Below are positions 7,254 to 13,428 of a stretch of DNA of 16,323 nt, piece by piece. Numbering within the stretch: position 1 is the first letter of the stretch; each line of letters starts with the position of its first letter. This stretch comes from Deltaproteobacteria bacterium (GTDB lineage Bacteria; Myxococcota; Myxococcia; Myxococcales; 40CM-4-68-19). Location of the stretch: assembly GCA_018266095.1 (NCBI GenBank), contig JAFEBC010000236.1:1-16323 (forward strand), read 5' to 3'. Both the position numbers and the translations under genes were made by a program. Under the pieces are notes generated by a model, which saw only the letters and a list, made by a program, of their open reading frames with translations, was not told the origin of the DNA and searched no databases.

Positions 7254-7269
7254 GCGACAAGCGTGTCGC
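7254..7269. repeat. Hairpin GCGACA/TGTCGC
   Basis: Perfect 6-bp inverted pair with a 4-nt loop (AGCG), about 85 nt upstream of the lpxC -35. It may be an upstream operator or part of the 3' end of the preceding leftward transcript. Confidence 0.3.
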
Positions 7270-7351
7270 GGTTGGGGTGAGGAAGATCCCCACGCCTGCC
7301 CCTGCGAAGCTGCCGACCGTCTGAACATAGTTTTGTGGCGCTCCGCGATCC

Positions 7352-7370
7352 GGTTTCCCTTCGGGAAGCC
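7352..7370 (-). terminator. Possible terminator hairpin after the 491-residue gene
   Basis: GGTTTCCC (7352-7359) and GGGAAGCC (7363-7370) pair over 8 bp (one G-T wobble) around a 3-nt loop, about 70 nt past the stop of the preceding leftward gene. There is no T-run on either strand. It is the strongest stem in this spacer. Confidence 0.4.
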
Positions 7371-7438
7371 TCCACCAGGGGTGAGCTGCCGCTCCCCCTA
7401 GACCCCCAACCAGCAAGAAGCGCGTGAGATGGCGAGAT

Positions 7439-8914
7439 TCAGTTGGCGGGTGGCGGACTTGAAATCGTCAAGTGCCGCTTCAGCGCGTCGTCGTAGACGG
7501 CCTGGTCGATCCCCACGCCCTTGAGCTCGCCGCGCTTGTTCACGGTCTCGAAGGCGCGGTCCAGGATCTCGGCGAAGCGGCGGCAGTCGTCGCGCAGGCG
7601 CTGCGCGCGCAGCATCGAGCTCTCGCCGCGGCGGCCGCCGGACCAGCCCTCGAGCAGGTCCAGGAAGCGGTCGAAGAGCTCGCGGTCCGAGTGGCGCAGG
7701 AGCTGGTAGCCGACGTCGCGGAACTCCATGGCGAAGCGGCGCAAGGGCTCGGCGACGCTGATGCCGGCCTGCGCGACCTCGAGCTTCTTGGCTGTGTGGC
7801 GGCACATCTCGGCGAAGACCCAGAGGTCGCGGCGCAGGCGCTCGGAGAGCTCCAGGCGGGCGGCGTCGTCCTCGAAGAGCGCCTTGCGGTCGAGGGTGGG
7901 ATCGAGGCCGGCGGCCAGGGCGCCGATGCAGTTCTTGGTGGCCTCGACGAGCTCGTCGCGCGTGTCGTCGAGCTGACGGCGGTCGACGATGGGCCCGGCG
8001 AGCAGCGGCGCGACCTTGATGAGCGCGTCGCGCAGCGGGGTGGCGCTGGCCCGGCCCGCCTGCGCGGCAGGACCAACGCCCTCGGGGGTGGCGCACAGGC
8101 GCGGCAGATCGCCCTCGAGGTAGCCGACGAGCGCGAGCAGCTCAGAGCGCACGAGCGCCAGGATCACCAGCACGCGGCGCGTGTGCGGCGTGGGCGGCGC
8201 GGGCACGTAGCGCAGGCTGCGCAGCGAGCGGAACGCGGCCAGCAGCGCGAGCGCGAAGGCCTTGCGCTTCTTGTCGTCCTCGAGCGTGCGCAGGGCCTCG
8301 AGCAGGCGCACCGAGGAGACGCGATCGTACTCGCCGCGGAACTCGAGCGCCGTGGGCGGGCAGAAGTAGCGCGACACGTAGAGCTCGTGCTGCAGCGCAC
8401 GGCCCACGTCGAGGAAGAGCGCCTGCGGGGCGAAGTCGAGCCGCAAGAGATGGTCGAGGATGCCCAGGTGCGCCATCAGGCCGGCGCGCAAGAGGAACAG
8501 GCTCTCCTCCGGCGTCCGCTGCTCGCGCAGCTCCGCGCCCAGGCGTGCGCGCGCGCGATCGTCGGCGAGCGTGCCCTCGACGAAGCTGCGGAAGAGCAGC
8601 GCCTGCTCCTGCCGCTGCAGGATGAGCCGCCGCGAGAGGTGCACCGCGCGGTGGATGGAGTCGCGCGCGCTCTTGAGCTCATCGCGGAAGTCGCGGTCCG
8701 GGCTCGGCGGTACGTCGCCGAAGAGGTTGCGCAGGTTGAAGAAGCGGTCGAGCCCGCGCAAGAGCATCTCCAGCTCGAAGAGGATCTCCTCGCGGCCCGA
8801 GACCTCCAGCGTGCGGATCCAACGCTCGCGCTCGGCGAGGTACACTGCGCGGACGCGCTGCGAATCGCGCATCAGCTCGAAGAAGAAGTCCTGGGCGACG
8901 GAGCGGCGGTCCAC
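7439..8914 (-). CDS. Unrecognised helical protein, about 491 residues
   Basis: I do not recognise a family. The composition is that of a real soluble protein, with balanced charge, few Cys and many Leu/Arg/Glu helices, unlike the antisense translation. There is no signal peptide, membrane span or catalytic motif I can name. Landmarks: an N-terminal segment V-A-Q-D-F-F-F-E-L-M-R-D-S-Q-R-V; an aromatic patch L-Y-V-S-R-Y-F-C-P-P-T-A-L-E-F; a helix E-D-D-K-K-R-K-A-F-A-L-A-L-L-A-A-F; and a C-terminal Y-Q-L-L-R-H-S-D-R-E-L-F-D-R-F-L-D-L-L. The start is uncertain. The frame is open from a TTG at 9007, but residues before the GTG at 8914 look non-coding and include a hairpin, and no candidate has a ribosome-binding site. 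CACAAT at 8929-8924 could be a -10 for a near-leaderless start. An ATG at 8872 is another option. Confidence 0.75.
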   Translation of the reverse strand: MDRRSVAQDFFFELMRDSQRVRAVYLAERERWIRTLEVSGREEILFELEMLLRGLDRFFNLRNLFGDVPPSPDRDFRDELKSARDSIHRAVHLSRRLILQRQEQALLFRSFVEGTLADDRARARLGAELREQRTPEESLFLLRAGLMAHLGILDHLLRLDFAPQALFLDVGRALQHELYVSRYFCPPTALEFRGEYDRVSSVRLLEALRTLEDDKKRKAFALALLAAFRSLRSLRYVPAPPTPHTRRVLVILALVRSELLALVGYLEGDLPRLCATPEGVGPAAQAGRASATPLRDALIKVAPLLAGPIVDRRQLDDTRDELVEATKNCIGALAAGLDPTLDRKALFEDDAARLELSERLRRDLWVFAEMCRHTAKKLEVAQAGISVAEPLRRFAMEFRDVGYQLLRHSDRELFDRFLDLLEGWSGGRRGESSMLRAQRLRDDCRRFAEILDRAFETVNKRGELKGVGIDQAVYDDALKRHLTISSPPPAN

Positions 8915-8983
8915 GGGAGCGTGATTGTGGCCCGGAACGTCGGGGAAGGCCAGAAAGTGTGCGGGGCGCCGGAGGGCGCGGGC

Positions 8984-9000
8984 GATCCTTCGTGAGGATC
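8984..9000. repeat. Hairpin GATCCT/AGGATC
   Basis: Perfect 6-bp inverted pair GATCCT (8984-8989) and AGGATC (8995-9000) around TCGTG, just upstream of the chosen start of the 491-residue gene and 15 bp from the palindromic repeat. Function is unknown. Confidence 0.3.
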
Positions 9001-9014
9001 TTGCCAAGGCGATG

Positions 9015-9083
9015 ATTCACCGCAGAGGCGCAGAAGCGCGGAAAGATCTCCCCAAACCCAAACTTCTGCGCTTCGGCGGTGAG
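9015..9083. repeat. Palindromic repeat, copy 2 of the dispersed family
   Basis: Left arm TTCACCGCAGAGGCGCAGAAG (9016-9036 region) against right arm CTTCTGCGCTTCGGCGGTGAG (9063-9083 region): 18 of 21 positions are complementary, with a loop of about 26 nt. The first 21 nt (9015-9035) are identical to 81-101 in this window, 8.9 kb away, while the interior and right half differ. As with copy 1, it sits in a spacer about 50 nt past the stop of a leftward gene. Confidence 0.75.
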
Positions 9084-9132
9084 TGATCGGGCGAGCAGCT
9101 CACGCCGACCGCCGCTCGATGCGACATCGCGA

Positions 9133-9936
9133 TCACTGGCCGGGATGCACCAGTTGCGGCATGGGCACGACCTCGTAGCTGAACCCGCGCCCGCTCTGCA
9201 CCGTCGGGTCCTGGGCCAGGATCGCGCGCACCGCCGCCTCGTCGGGCGCGCGGAAGAGGCCGAGGCCCCAGCCGCCCTTGGGATCCGCCACGGGCCCGAA
9301 GGCGATGATGCGTCCCTCGGCCATCTGCCCGCGCAGGAACTGGCCGTGCGCGAGCATCACCTGGCGCTCCTCGGGCGTCATGTCGAGCATGAACGTGGGC
9401 CGCGGGCCGTTGAGCCGGCAGAGGAAGAAGCGCTCGGGCGGCGGCGCGGGGAAGAGCAGGTTCCCCAGCCACGTGTCGAGCCACGAGAGCACGCGCTCCC
9501 AGCCTGCGGTGTGGCCCTGCAGCGACTCGAAGCGGTCGCCGAAGCCGTCGTGCCGCACCGACACGCGCGTGCCGCCCTCGATGGCCGTGAGGCGATACGT
9601 GATGGTGGTGGTGTGCCCGCCGTCCCACGACGGCGACCAGGTGTGCACGAGCTTCTTGGGCGGGTCGATCTCGAGATACTCGCCGCCGACGTGGAAGGGC
9701 GACCCGTCCGCGCCCTTCCCTTCGCTCACCCACTTGCCGCCCACGCGCAGGTCGATGGTCGAGCGCGTCAGCGTGTACAGGTCCGGCGAGCCCCACCACT
9801 GGGTGACCTCGTCGGGGCTCGTCAGCGCCTGGAACACGCGCTCGGGCGGCGCGGCGATCTCGACGTCGGCGACCACGGCGTTCGCGCTCACATCGGCGAT
9901 GGCGCGGGCGGCCCTGCGCTTGGCTGCGGCGGTCAT
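9133..9936 (-). CDS. SRPBCC (AHSA1-like) and YCII-related domain fusion protein
   Basis: Protein of 267 residues with two domains. Residues 20-160 form an SRPBCC/AHSA1-type domain: I-A-A-P-P-E-R-V-F-Q-A-L-T (27-39), V-T-Q-W-W-G (44-49), D-L-R-V-G-G-K-W (62-69) and G-W-E-R-V-L-S-W-L (145-153), a hydrophobic-cavity fold. Residues 168-262 form a YCII-related (dimeric alpha/beta barrel) domain: F-F-L-C-R-L (170-175), M-T-P-E-E-R-Q-V-M-L-A-H-G-Q-F-L (186-201), A-F-G-P-V-A-D-P-K-G-G-W-G (212-224) and A-Q-D-P-T-V-Q-S-G (241-249). Both families are small-molecule binding or handling folds with no fixed reaction, so the substrate is unknown. The ATG has AAGGAG 6 nt upstream, and a good promoter lies 36 nt before that. 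It appears to be a single-gene unit. Confidence 0.88.
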   Translation of the reverse strand: MTAAAKRRAARAIADVSANAVVADVEIAAPPERVFQALTSPDEVTQWWGSPDLYTLTRSTIDLRVGGKWVSEGKGADGSPFHVGGEYLEIDPPKKLVHTWSPSWDGGHTTTITYRLTAIEGGTRVSVRHDGFGDRFESLQGHTAGWERVLSWLDTWLGNLLFPAPPPERFFLCRLNGPRPTFMLDMTPEERQVMLAHGQFLRGQMAEGRIIAFGPVADPKGGWGLGLFRAPDEAAVRAILAQDPTVQSGRGFSYEVVPMPQLVHPGQ

Positions 9937-9971
9937 GCGTGGCTCCTTCGCGTAACTGATTGGTTCCGTAT

Positions 9972-10000
9972 TTTCTAGCCGACCGATGCGGGCCCGTCAA
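9972..10000 (-). promoter_or_regulatory. Sigma-70-type promoter of the SRPBCC-YCII gene
   Basis: Read leftward: -35 TTGACG (10000-9995), 17-nt spacer, -10 TAGAAA (9977-9972). This gives 5 of 6 and 4 of 6 matches with ideal spacing. The predicted start near 9964 gives a leader of about 28 nt with an AAGGAG site. Confidence 0.55.
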
Positions 10001-10026
10001 GGCGCGGCGAGGGCCTGAACGAACCT

Positions 10027-10797
10027 CTAGACTGCGCCCTGCGGCAGCCGCTTGCCGCTGTCCGAATAGCGCGCAGACGACACGAGGCCCCACCTGGCCA
10101 GTCTGTACTCCGCGCAGGTGCCGAGCACGCCGAAGCCGTACGTGACGCTGCGGCGGAACCCGATCGACGACGCCTCCGCGAAGTAGCGCGTTGGGCACGA
10201 CACCTCGCCGATGTGAAAGCCGAACCAGAGCGTCTGCGCCAGCATCTGGTTGTCGAACACGAAGTCGTCGGAGTTCTCCTCCAGCGGCAGCGTGGTCAAC
10301 AGCTTGCGCGAGAAGGCGCGAAACCCGGTGTGGTACTCGGCCAGCTTGTAGCCGAGCATGAAGTTCTCGAACGCGGTGAGGAACCGATTGGCTACGTATT
10401 TCCACAGCGGCATGCCGCCCGCCCGCGCGCCCACCCCGAGGATGCGCGAGCCGAGCGCGCAGTCGAAGTGTCCGCTGGCCACCATCGCCGCCAGCGCCGG
10501 CACCAGCCGCGGCGAGTACTGGTAGTCCGGGTGCAGCATGATGACGATGTCCGCCCCGCGCGCGAGCGCCTCGCGGTAGCAGGTCTTCTGGTTGCCGCCG
10601 TAGCCGCGGTTCTTGGGGTGCTGCAGCGCGTGGATGTTCAGCTCCCGCGCGAGCTCGAGCGTGTGGTCGCGCGAGGCGTCGTCCACCAGGATCACGTCGT
10701 CGACCAGCGCGCGATCGACCTCGGCGTACGTCTGACGCAGCGTCTTCTCGGCGTTGTACGCGGGCATGACGACGCACACACGCTTGCCGCCGATCAT
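10027..10797 (-). CDS. Family 2 glycosyltransferase, dolichol/undecaprenyl-phosphate mannosyltransferase-like
   Basis: Protein of 256 residues with a GT-A fold: V-C-V-V-M-P-A-Y-N-A-E-K-T-L (7-20), the nucleotide-binding V-D-D-A-S-R-D-H-T (38-46), N-R-G-Y-G-G-N-Q (63-70), the metal-site region L-H-P-D-Y-Q-Y-S-P (88-96) and G-S-R-I-L-G (116-121). This is the pattern of Dpm1-like enzymes that move a sugar from a nucleotide donor, often to a polyprenyl phosphate. No clear membrane helix follows the catalytic domain, so it is probably a peripheral membrane or soluble enzyme. The acceptor is unknown. The ATG at 10797 has AAGG about 10 nt upstream. It begins 59 nt after ruvB on the same strand and may be transcribed with it. 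No other polysaccharide genes are nearby. Confidence 0.88.
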   Translation of the reverse strand: MIGGKRVCVVMPAYNAEKTLRQTYAEVDRALVDDVILVDDASRDHTLELARELNIHALQHPKNRGYGGNQKTCYREALARGADIVIMLHPDYQYSPRLVPALAAMVASGHFDCALGSRILGVGARAGGMPLWKYVANRFLTAFENFMLGYKLAEYHTGFRAFSRKLLTTLPLEENSDDFVFDNQMLAQTLWFGFHIGEVSCPTRYFAEASSIGFRRSVTYGFGVLGTCAEYRLARWGLVSSARYSDSGKRLPQGAV

Positions 10798-10840
10798 CGC
10801 GCGCAGACCTTGCTTGTCATGCGGCCGATCCTACCTCAGC

Positions 10841-10855
10841 GCCCACCGGATGGGC
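10841..10855 (-). terminator. Small hairpin directly after ruvB
   Basis: GCCCA (10841-10845) and TGGGC (10851-10855) pair over 5 bp with a 5-nt loop, immediately beyond the ruvB stop codon. There is no T-run. At most a weak or partial terminator before the glycosyltransferase gene. Confidence 0.3.
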
Positions 10856-11932
10856 TCACAGCAGCGAACCCTGCAGCCCCGCGGGCGCCTTCTTGCCCAG
10901 GTGCTCGTACCCGCGCGGCGTGGCCACGCGGCCCCGCGGCGTGCGGTAGAGGAAGCCCTCCATCAGGAGGTACGGCTCGTACACGTCCTCCACGGTGTCG
11001 GACTGCTCGCCCACCGCGGTGGCGATGGTCTCCAGGCCCACCGGCCCGCCGCCGAACTTGTCGATGAGCACCGAGAGGATGCGCCGGTCCATCGGGTCGA
11101 GCCCCGCGGCGTCGACCTCCAGCCGCGAGAGCGCGCGATCGGCCACCGCCCTCGTGATGCGCCCGTCGTGCTCCACCTCGGCGAAGTCGCGCACGCGCCG
11201 CAGGAGCCGATTGACGATGCGAGGCGTCCCGCGCGCGCGCCGGGCGATCTCGGCCGCGCCGTCCTCATCGAGGCGCACGTCCATCTTGAGGGCCGAGCGC
11301 CGCACGATCTCCTGCAGGTCGGCCGCCGAGTAGTAGTCGAGGCGGTTCACGATGCCGAAGCGGTCGCGCAGCGGGCCCGTGAGCAGGCCGGTGCGCGTGG
11401 TGGCGCCGATGAGCGTGAACTTCTTGAGCGGCAGCTTGATCCCGCGCGCGCCCGCGCCCTCGCCGATGACGATGTCGAAGGTGAAGTCCTCCATCGCGGG
11501 GTACAGATTCTCCTCGATGGCAGGGTTCATCCGGTGGATCTCGTCGATGAAGAGGACATCGTTGTCGGCGAGGTTCGTCAGGATGCCGGCGAGGTCGCCC
11601 TTCTTCTCCAGCGCCGGCCCCGAGGTGACGTGGATGATCGACCCGAGCTCATTGGCGATGACGTGCGCGAGCGAGGTCTTTCCGAGGCCGGGCGGCCCGC
11701 AGAAGAGCACGTGATCCAGCGGCTCCTTGCGCGCCTTGGCCGCCTGCACGAACACGCGCAGGTTGTCGAGCAGCGCCTTCTGGCCCACGACCTCGTCGAA
11801 CGTGCGCGGGCGCAGCGTGCGATCGAAGCGGCGGTCATCGCCGAGCGGCTCGGGCTCGATGGTGCGCTCGGGCACCGGACCGAGATCCGTGAGCTCGTCG
11901 AGGTCGCTGGCTTCGCTGCGTCGGCGTGGCAT
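10856..11932 (-). CDS. ruvB: Holliday junction branch-migration helicase subunit RuvB
   Basis: Protein of 358 residues. RuvB forms the hexameric ATPase rings that, with RuvA, drive branch migration of Holliday junctions. Seen: Walker A G-P-P-G-L-G-K-T (79-86), Walker B F-I-D-E-I-H (128-133), sensor G-A-T-T-R-T-G (176-182), arginine-finger region L-R-D-R-F-G (188-193), and the C-terminal winged-helix segment with R-T-P-R-G-R (about 329-334). The N-terminus before V-V-G-Q is longer than in E. coli (about 45 residues). The ATG at 11932 has no ribosome-binding site; a -10 element lies only 8 nt away, which suggests a leaderless message. A LexA-like box lies in the 44-bp gap after trmO. Unlike ruvA and ruvC it is separated from its partners by two other genes. 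Confidence 0.95.
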   Translation of the reverse strand: MPRRRSEASDLDELTDLGPVPERTIEPEPLGDDRRFDRTLRPRTFDEVVGQKALLDNLRVFVQAAKARKEPLDHVLFCGPPGLGKTSLAHVIANELGSIIHVTSGPALEKKGDLAGILTNLADNDVLFIDEIHRMNPAIEENLYPAMEDFTFDIVIGEGAGARGIKLPLKKFTLIGATTRTGLLTGPLRDRFGIVNRLDYYSAADLQEIVRRSALKMDVRLDEDGAAEIARRARGTPRIVNRLLRRVRDFAEVEHDGRITRAVADRALSRLEVDAAGLDPMDRRILSVLIDKFGGGPVGLETIATAVGEQSDTVEDVYEPYLLMEGFLYRTPRGRVATPRGYEHLGKKAPAGLQGSLL

Positions 11933-11940
11933 CGAGGGGA

Positions 11941-11970
11941 ACAGTAGCGGATCCAGTGAACAGGTGTACA
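11941..11970 (-). promoter_or_regulatory. Candidate ruvB promoter, leaderless
   Basis: Read leftward: TGTACA (11970-11965), 18-nt spacer, TACTGT (11946-11941). The matches are modest (4 of 6 and 3 of 6). The -10 ends 8 nt before the ATG, so the transcript would begin at about the start codon. The -35 lies inside the LexA-like box, so a bound repressor would block polymerase. Confidence 0.4.
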
Positions 11971-11971
11971 G
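11955..11971 (-). promoter_or_regulatory. LexA-like SOS box upstream of ruvB
   Basis: CTGTACACCTGTTCACT, read leftward. It agrees at the first 15 of 17 positions with the Myxococcus xanthus LexA motif as I remember it (CTRHAMRYBYGTTCAGS); the last two bases differ. It lies in the only gap between trmO and ruvB, 22 nt upstream of the ATG, and overlaps the candidate -35. Control by LexA is an inference. Confidence 0.5.
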
Positions 11972-11976
11972 TCTAT

Positions 11977-12759
11977 TCAGCGGGGAAACGCGCGCGTGAA
12001 CCCGCGGTGCAGCTCCAGCGAGGGCTCGCGCAACAGCTCGGCCGGCCGGTAGCCCGAGAAGAGCCGCAGCACGGTGACCTCCTGCGCCTCCACCTCGAAG
12101 GCCACGCGGAAGTCGCGCAGCGCGAGGCGGAACCCCTGCTCTTCCTTCTTGATGCGCCGGTAGCGGTTGGGCCGCGGGCTCACGCTCAGGATCGAGGTGA
12201 TCTCGCTCTCGAGCACGACGCCGCGCGCGGCGAGCCACGCGAGCTGCTCCTTGGCTTCGGGCGCGAACTCGACCTCCCAGCTCGGCGCCGGGTCGGTCGA
12301 GGCCACCCAGCCCTGCGAGGCGTCCGGGAAGGCGTCGGCGTAGGCGATGTACGGCTTCAGGTCGAGCACGGGCGTGCCGTCGAGCAGGTCGAGGTCGGCC
12401 ACGTGCAGCGTGAGCCCCTCGACGCGCGTCAGGCGCACCGCCGAGAGCCCGATGGGGTTGGGCCGATGCGGCGAGCGGGTCGCGAACACGCCCCGCTTCT
12501 GCTCGCTGCGCGGCGGCTGGACCTTGGGGTTCCACCCGCGCGCCTCCTCGACGTTCTTGTGGAAGACGAACACGACCCAGAGGCGGTCGAACGATTCGAG
12601 GTCCTCGAGCGCGTGCTCGAAGTTGCGCCCCGGGAGGAGCTCGATGCGCCCCTCCTGCCCGCGCGCGCCCTCGGCCACGGCCTGCCGCGGCGCCTCCACG
12701 CGCTCCAGGAACGGCGACCGCACGAAACCGATGGGCTCGAAGGTGTAGGCCGTCGGCAT
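11977..12759 (-). CDS. trmO: tRNA (N6-threonylcarbamoyladenosine37-N6)-methyltransferase TrmO-like
   Basis: Protein of 260 residues, slightly longer than E. coli TrmO/YaeB (235). This family (TsaA/UPF0066) uses S-adenosylmethionine to methylate t6A37 in tRNA-Thr. Seen: P-I-G-F-V-R-S-P-F (9-17), F-D-R-L-W-V-V-F-V-F-H (57-67), the signature R-G-V-F-A-T-R-S-P-H-R-P-N-P-I-G-L-S (89-106), and D-L-L-D-G-T-P-V-L-D-L-K-P-Y (124-137). The C-terminal third has the W-x-V-x-F-x-P-E-A-x-x-Q-L module typical of the longer bacterial members. The ATG at 12759 follows the GNAT stop by 9 nt, with GAGG in the overlap, so translation is probably coupled. Its presence inside a ruv operon looks like position, not shared function. 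Confidence 0.92.
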   Translation of the reverse strand: MPTAYTFEPIGFVRSPFLERVEAPRQAVAEGARGQEGRIELLPGRNFEHALEDLESFDRLWVVFVFHKNVEEARGWNPKVQPPRSEQKRGVFATRSPHRPNPIGLSAVRLTRVEGLTLHVADLDLLDGTPVLDLKPYIAYADAFPDASQGWVASTDPAPSWEVEFAPEAKEQLAWLAARGVVLESEITSILSVSPRPNRYRRIKKEEQGFRLALRDFRVAFEVEAQEVTVLRLFSGYRPAELLREPSLELHRGFTRAFPR

Positions 12760-12768
12760 CAGTGCGCC

Positions 12769-13425
12769 TCAGAGCGTCTTGCGCGCGCGCTGGCGGCCCG
12801 GCTTGCCCGTGCGCAGCGTGACGAAGCCGGCCTTCTCGAAGAAGGGCACGGTGCCGGTGAAGGCCTCGCTGTTCGAGAGCTTGCGCGCGGTCTCGACGGG
12901 ATAGCTCTCGACGATGCGGGCCCCCTCGCGCTTGAGCGTGCGCAGCGCGTGCGCGAGGAGCGCAGTGGCCACGCCTTGCCCGCGGTGTCCGGCCTTGATG
13001 AAGAAGCAGGGCACGCTGTGGACCTGCTCGGCGTCATCGCAGCCGAGGGTCGGCGAGCGCTGCAAGCGACCCAGCTCGGTGCGCCTCGCCCAAGCGGCCC
13101 ACCCGACGGGCTTGCCGTCCTTGAAGGCCAGCACGCCCTGCGACCTGCCGCTCTCGACGAGCCGCTTCTGCCGCGCGCGCGTGTCGCCCTTGGGCAATTC
13201 TTGCAGCCGCTCGCCCTCCTCGAGGCGCCACCACATGCACCAGCAGTTCGCGCAGCCGCCGTTGTCGCCGAAGAGCTCGGCCAGGACGGGGAAATCGCGC
13301 GGCGTGAGGTCCCGTGTCTCGAGCGCAGACTCGCGCTGCGCCGGAGTCCCCTTCGGCTTCGCGGCCAGCTTGCCCCTGGCCTTCGGCGGCGACTTCGGCG
13401 CCCCGGTCTGCGCGCGCCGGGCCAT
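12769..13425 (-). CDS. GNAT-family acetyltransferase with N-terminal Cys/Trp cluster
   Basis: Protein of 218 residues. Residues 1-36 are a low-complexity Lys/Ala/Pro-rich tail. Residues about 40-205 form a GNAT domain: the acetyl-CoA loop H-R-G-Q-G-V-A-T-A-L-L (about 146-156), preceded by the strand V-H-S-V-P-C-F-F-I and followed by A-R-I-V-E-S-Y-P-V. Near its start is G-C-A-N-C-W-C-M-W-W-R (57-67), a cluster found in one uncharacterised bacterial GNAT group. Substrate unknown; GNATs acetylate amines on small molecules or proteins. The C-terminus is basic (R-Q-R-A-R-K-T-L). The start lies 3 nt after the ruvA stop, so it is almost surely co-transcribed with ruvC and ruvA. Confidence 0.88.
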   Translation of the reverse strand: MARRAQTGAPKSPPKARGKLAAKPKGTPAQRESALETRDLTPRDFPVLAELFGDNGGCANCWCMWWRLEEGERLQELPKGDTRARQKRLVESGRSQGVLAFKDGKPVGWAAWARRTELGRLQRSPTLGCDDAEQVHSVPCFFIKAGHRGQGVATALLAHALRTLKREGARIVESYPVETARKLSNSEAFTGTVPFFEKAGFVTLRTGKPGRQRARKTL

Positions 13426-13428
13426 GAC

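Larger units (their letters stand above)
7034..7438. other. 405-bp spacer with no supported gene
   Basis: The spacer holds the lpxC promoter and two hairpins. Short open frames exist on both strands (for example 7150-7416 leftward and 7213-7401 rightward), but none has a ribosome-binding site or a recognisable protein, and the leftward ones run into the lpxC promoter. The base composition is lower in GC than in the genes around it, as expected for non-coding DNA in this genome. Confidence 0.6.

Noticed and set aside
7150..7416. Possible small leftward gene of 88 codons before lpxC
   Set aside because: It starts with TTG, has no ribosome-binding site, shows no family resemblance and ends at the lpxC promoter. 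The short hydrophobic stretch is not enough.
7472..8995. Rightward 507-codon frame opposite the unrecognised gene
   Set aside because: The composition (very high Ala, Arg, Glu, Val, Leu) is that of an antisense shadow; the leftward frame has balanced composition.
10798..10821. Eight-codon upstream frame ending at the glycosyltransferase ATG
   Set aside because: It starts with an ATG and ends by overlapping the start as ATGA, but it has no ribosome-binding site and its length is within chance.
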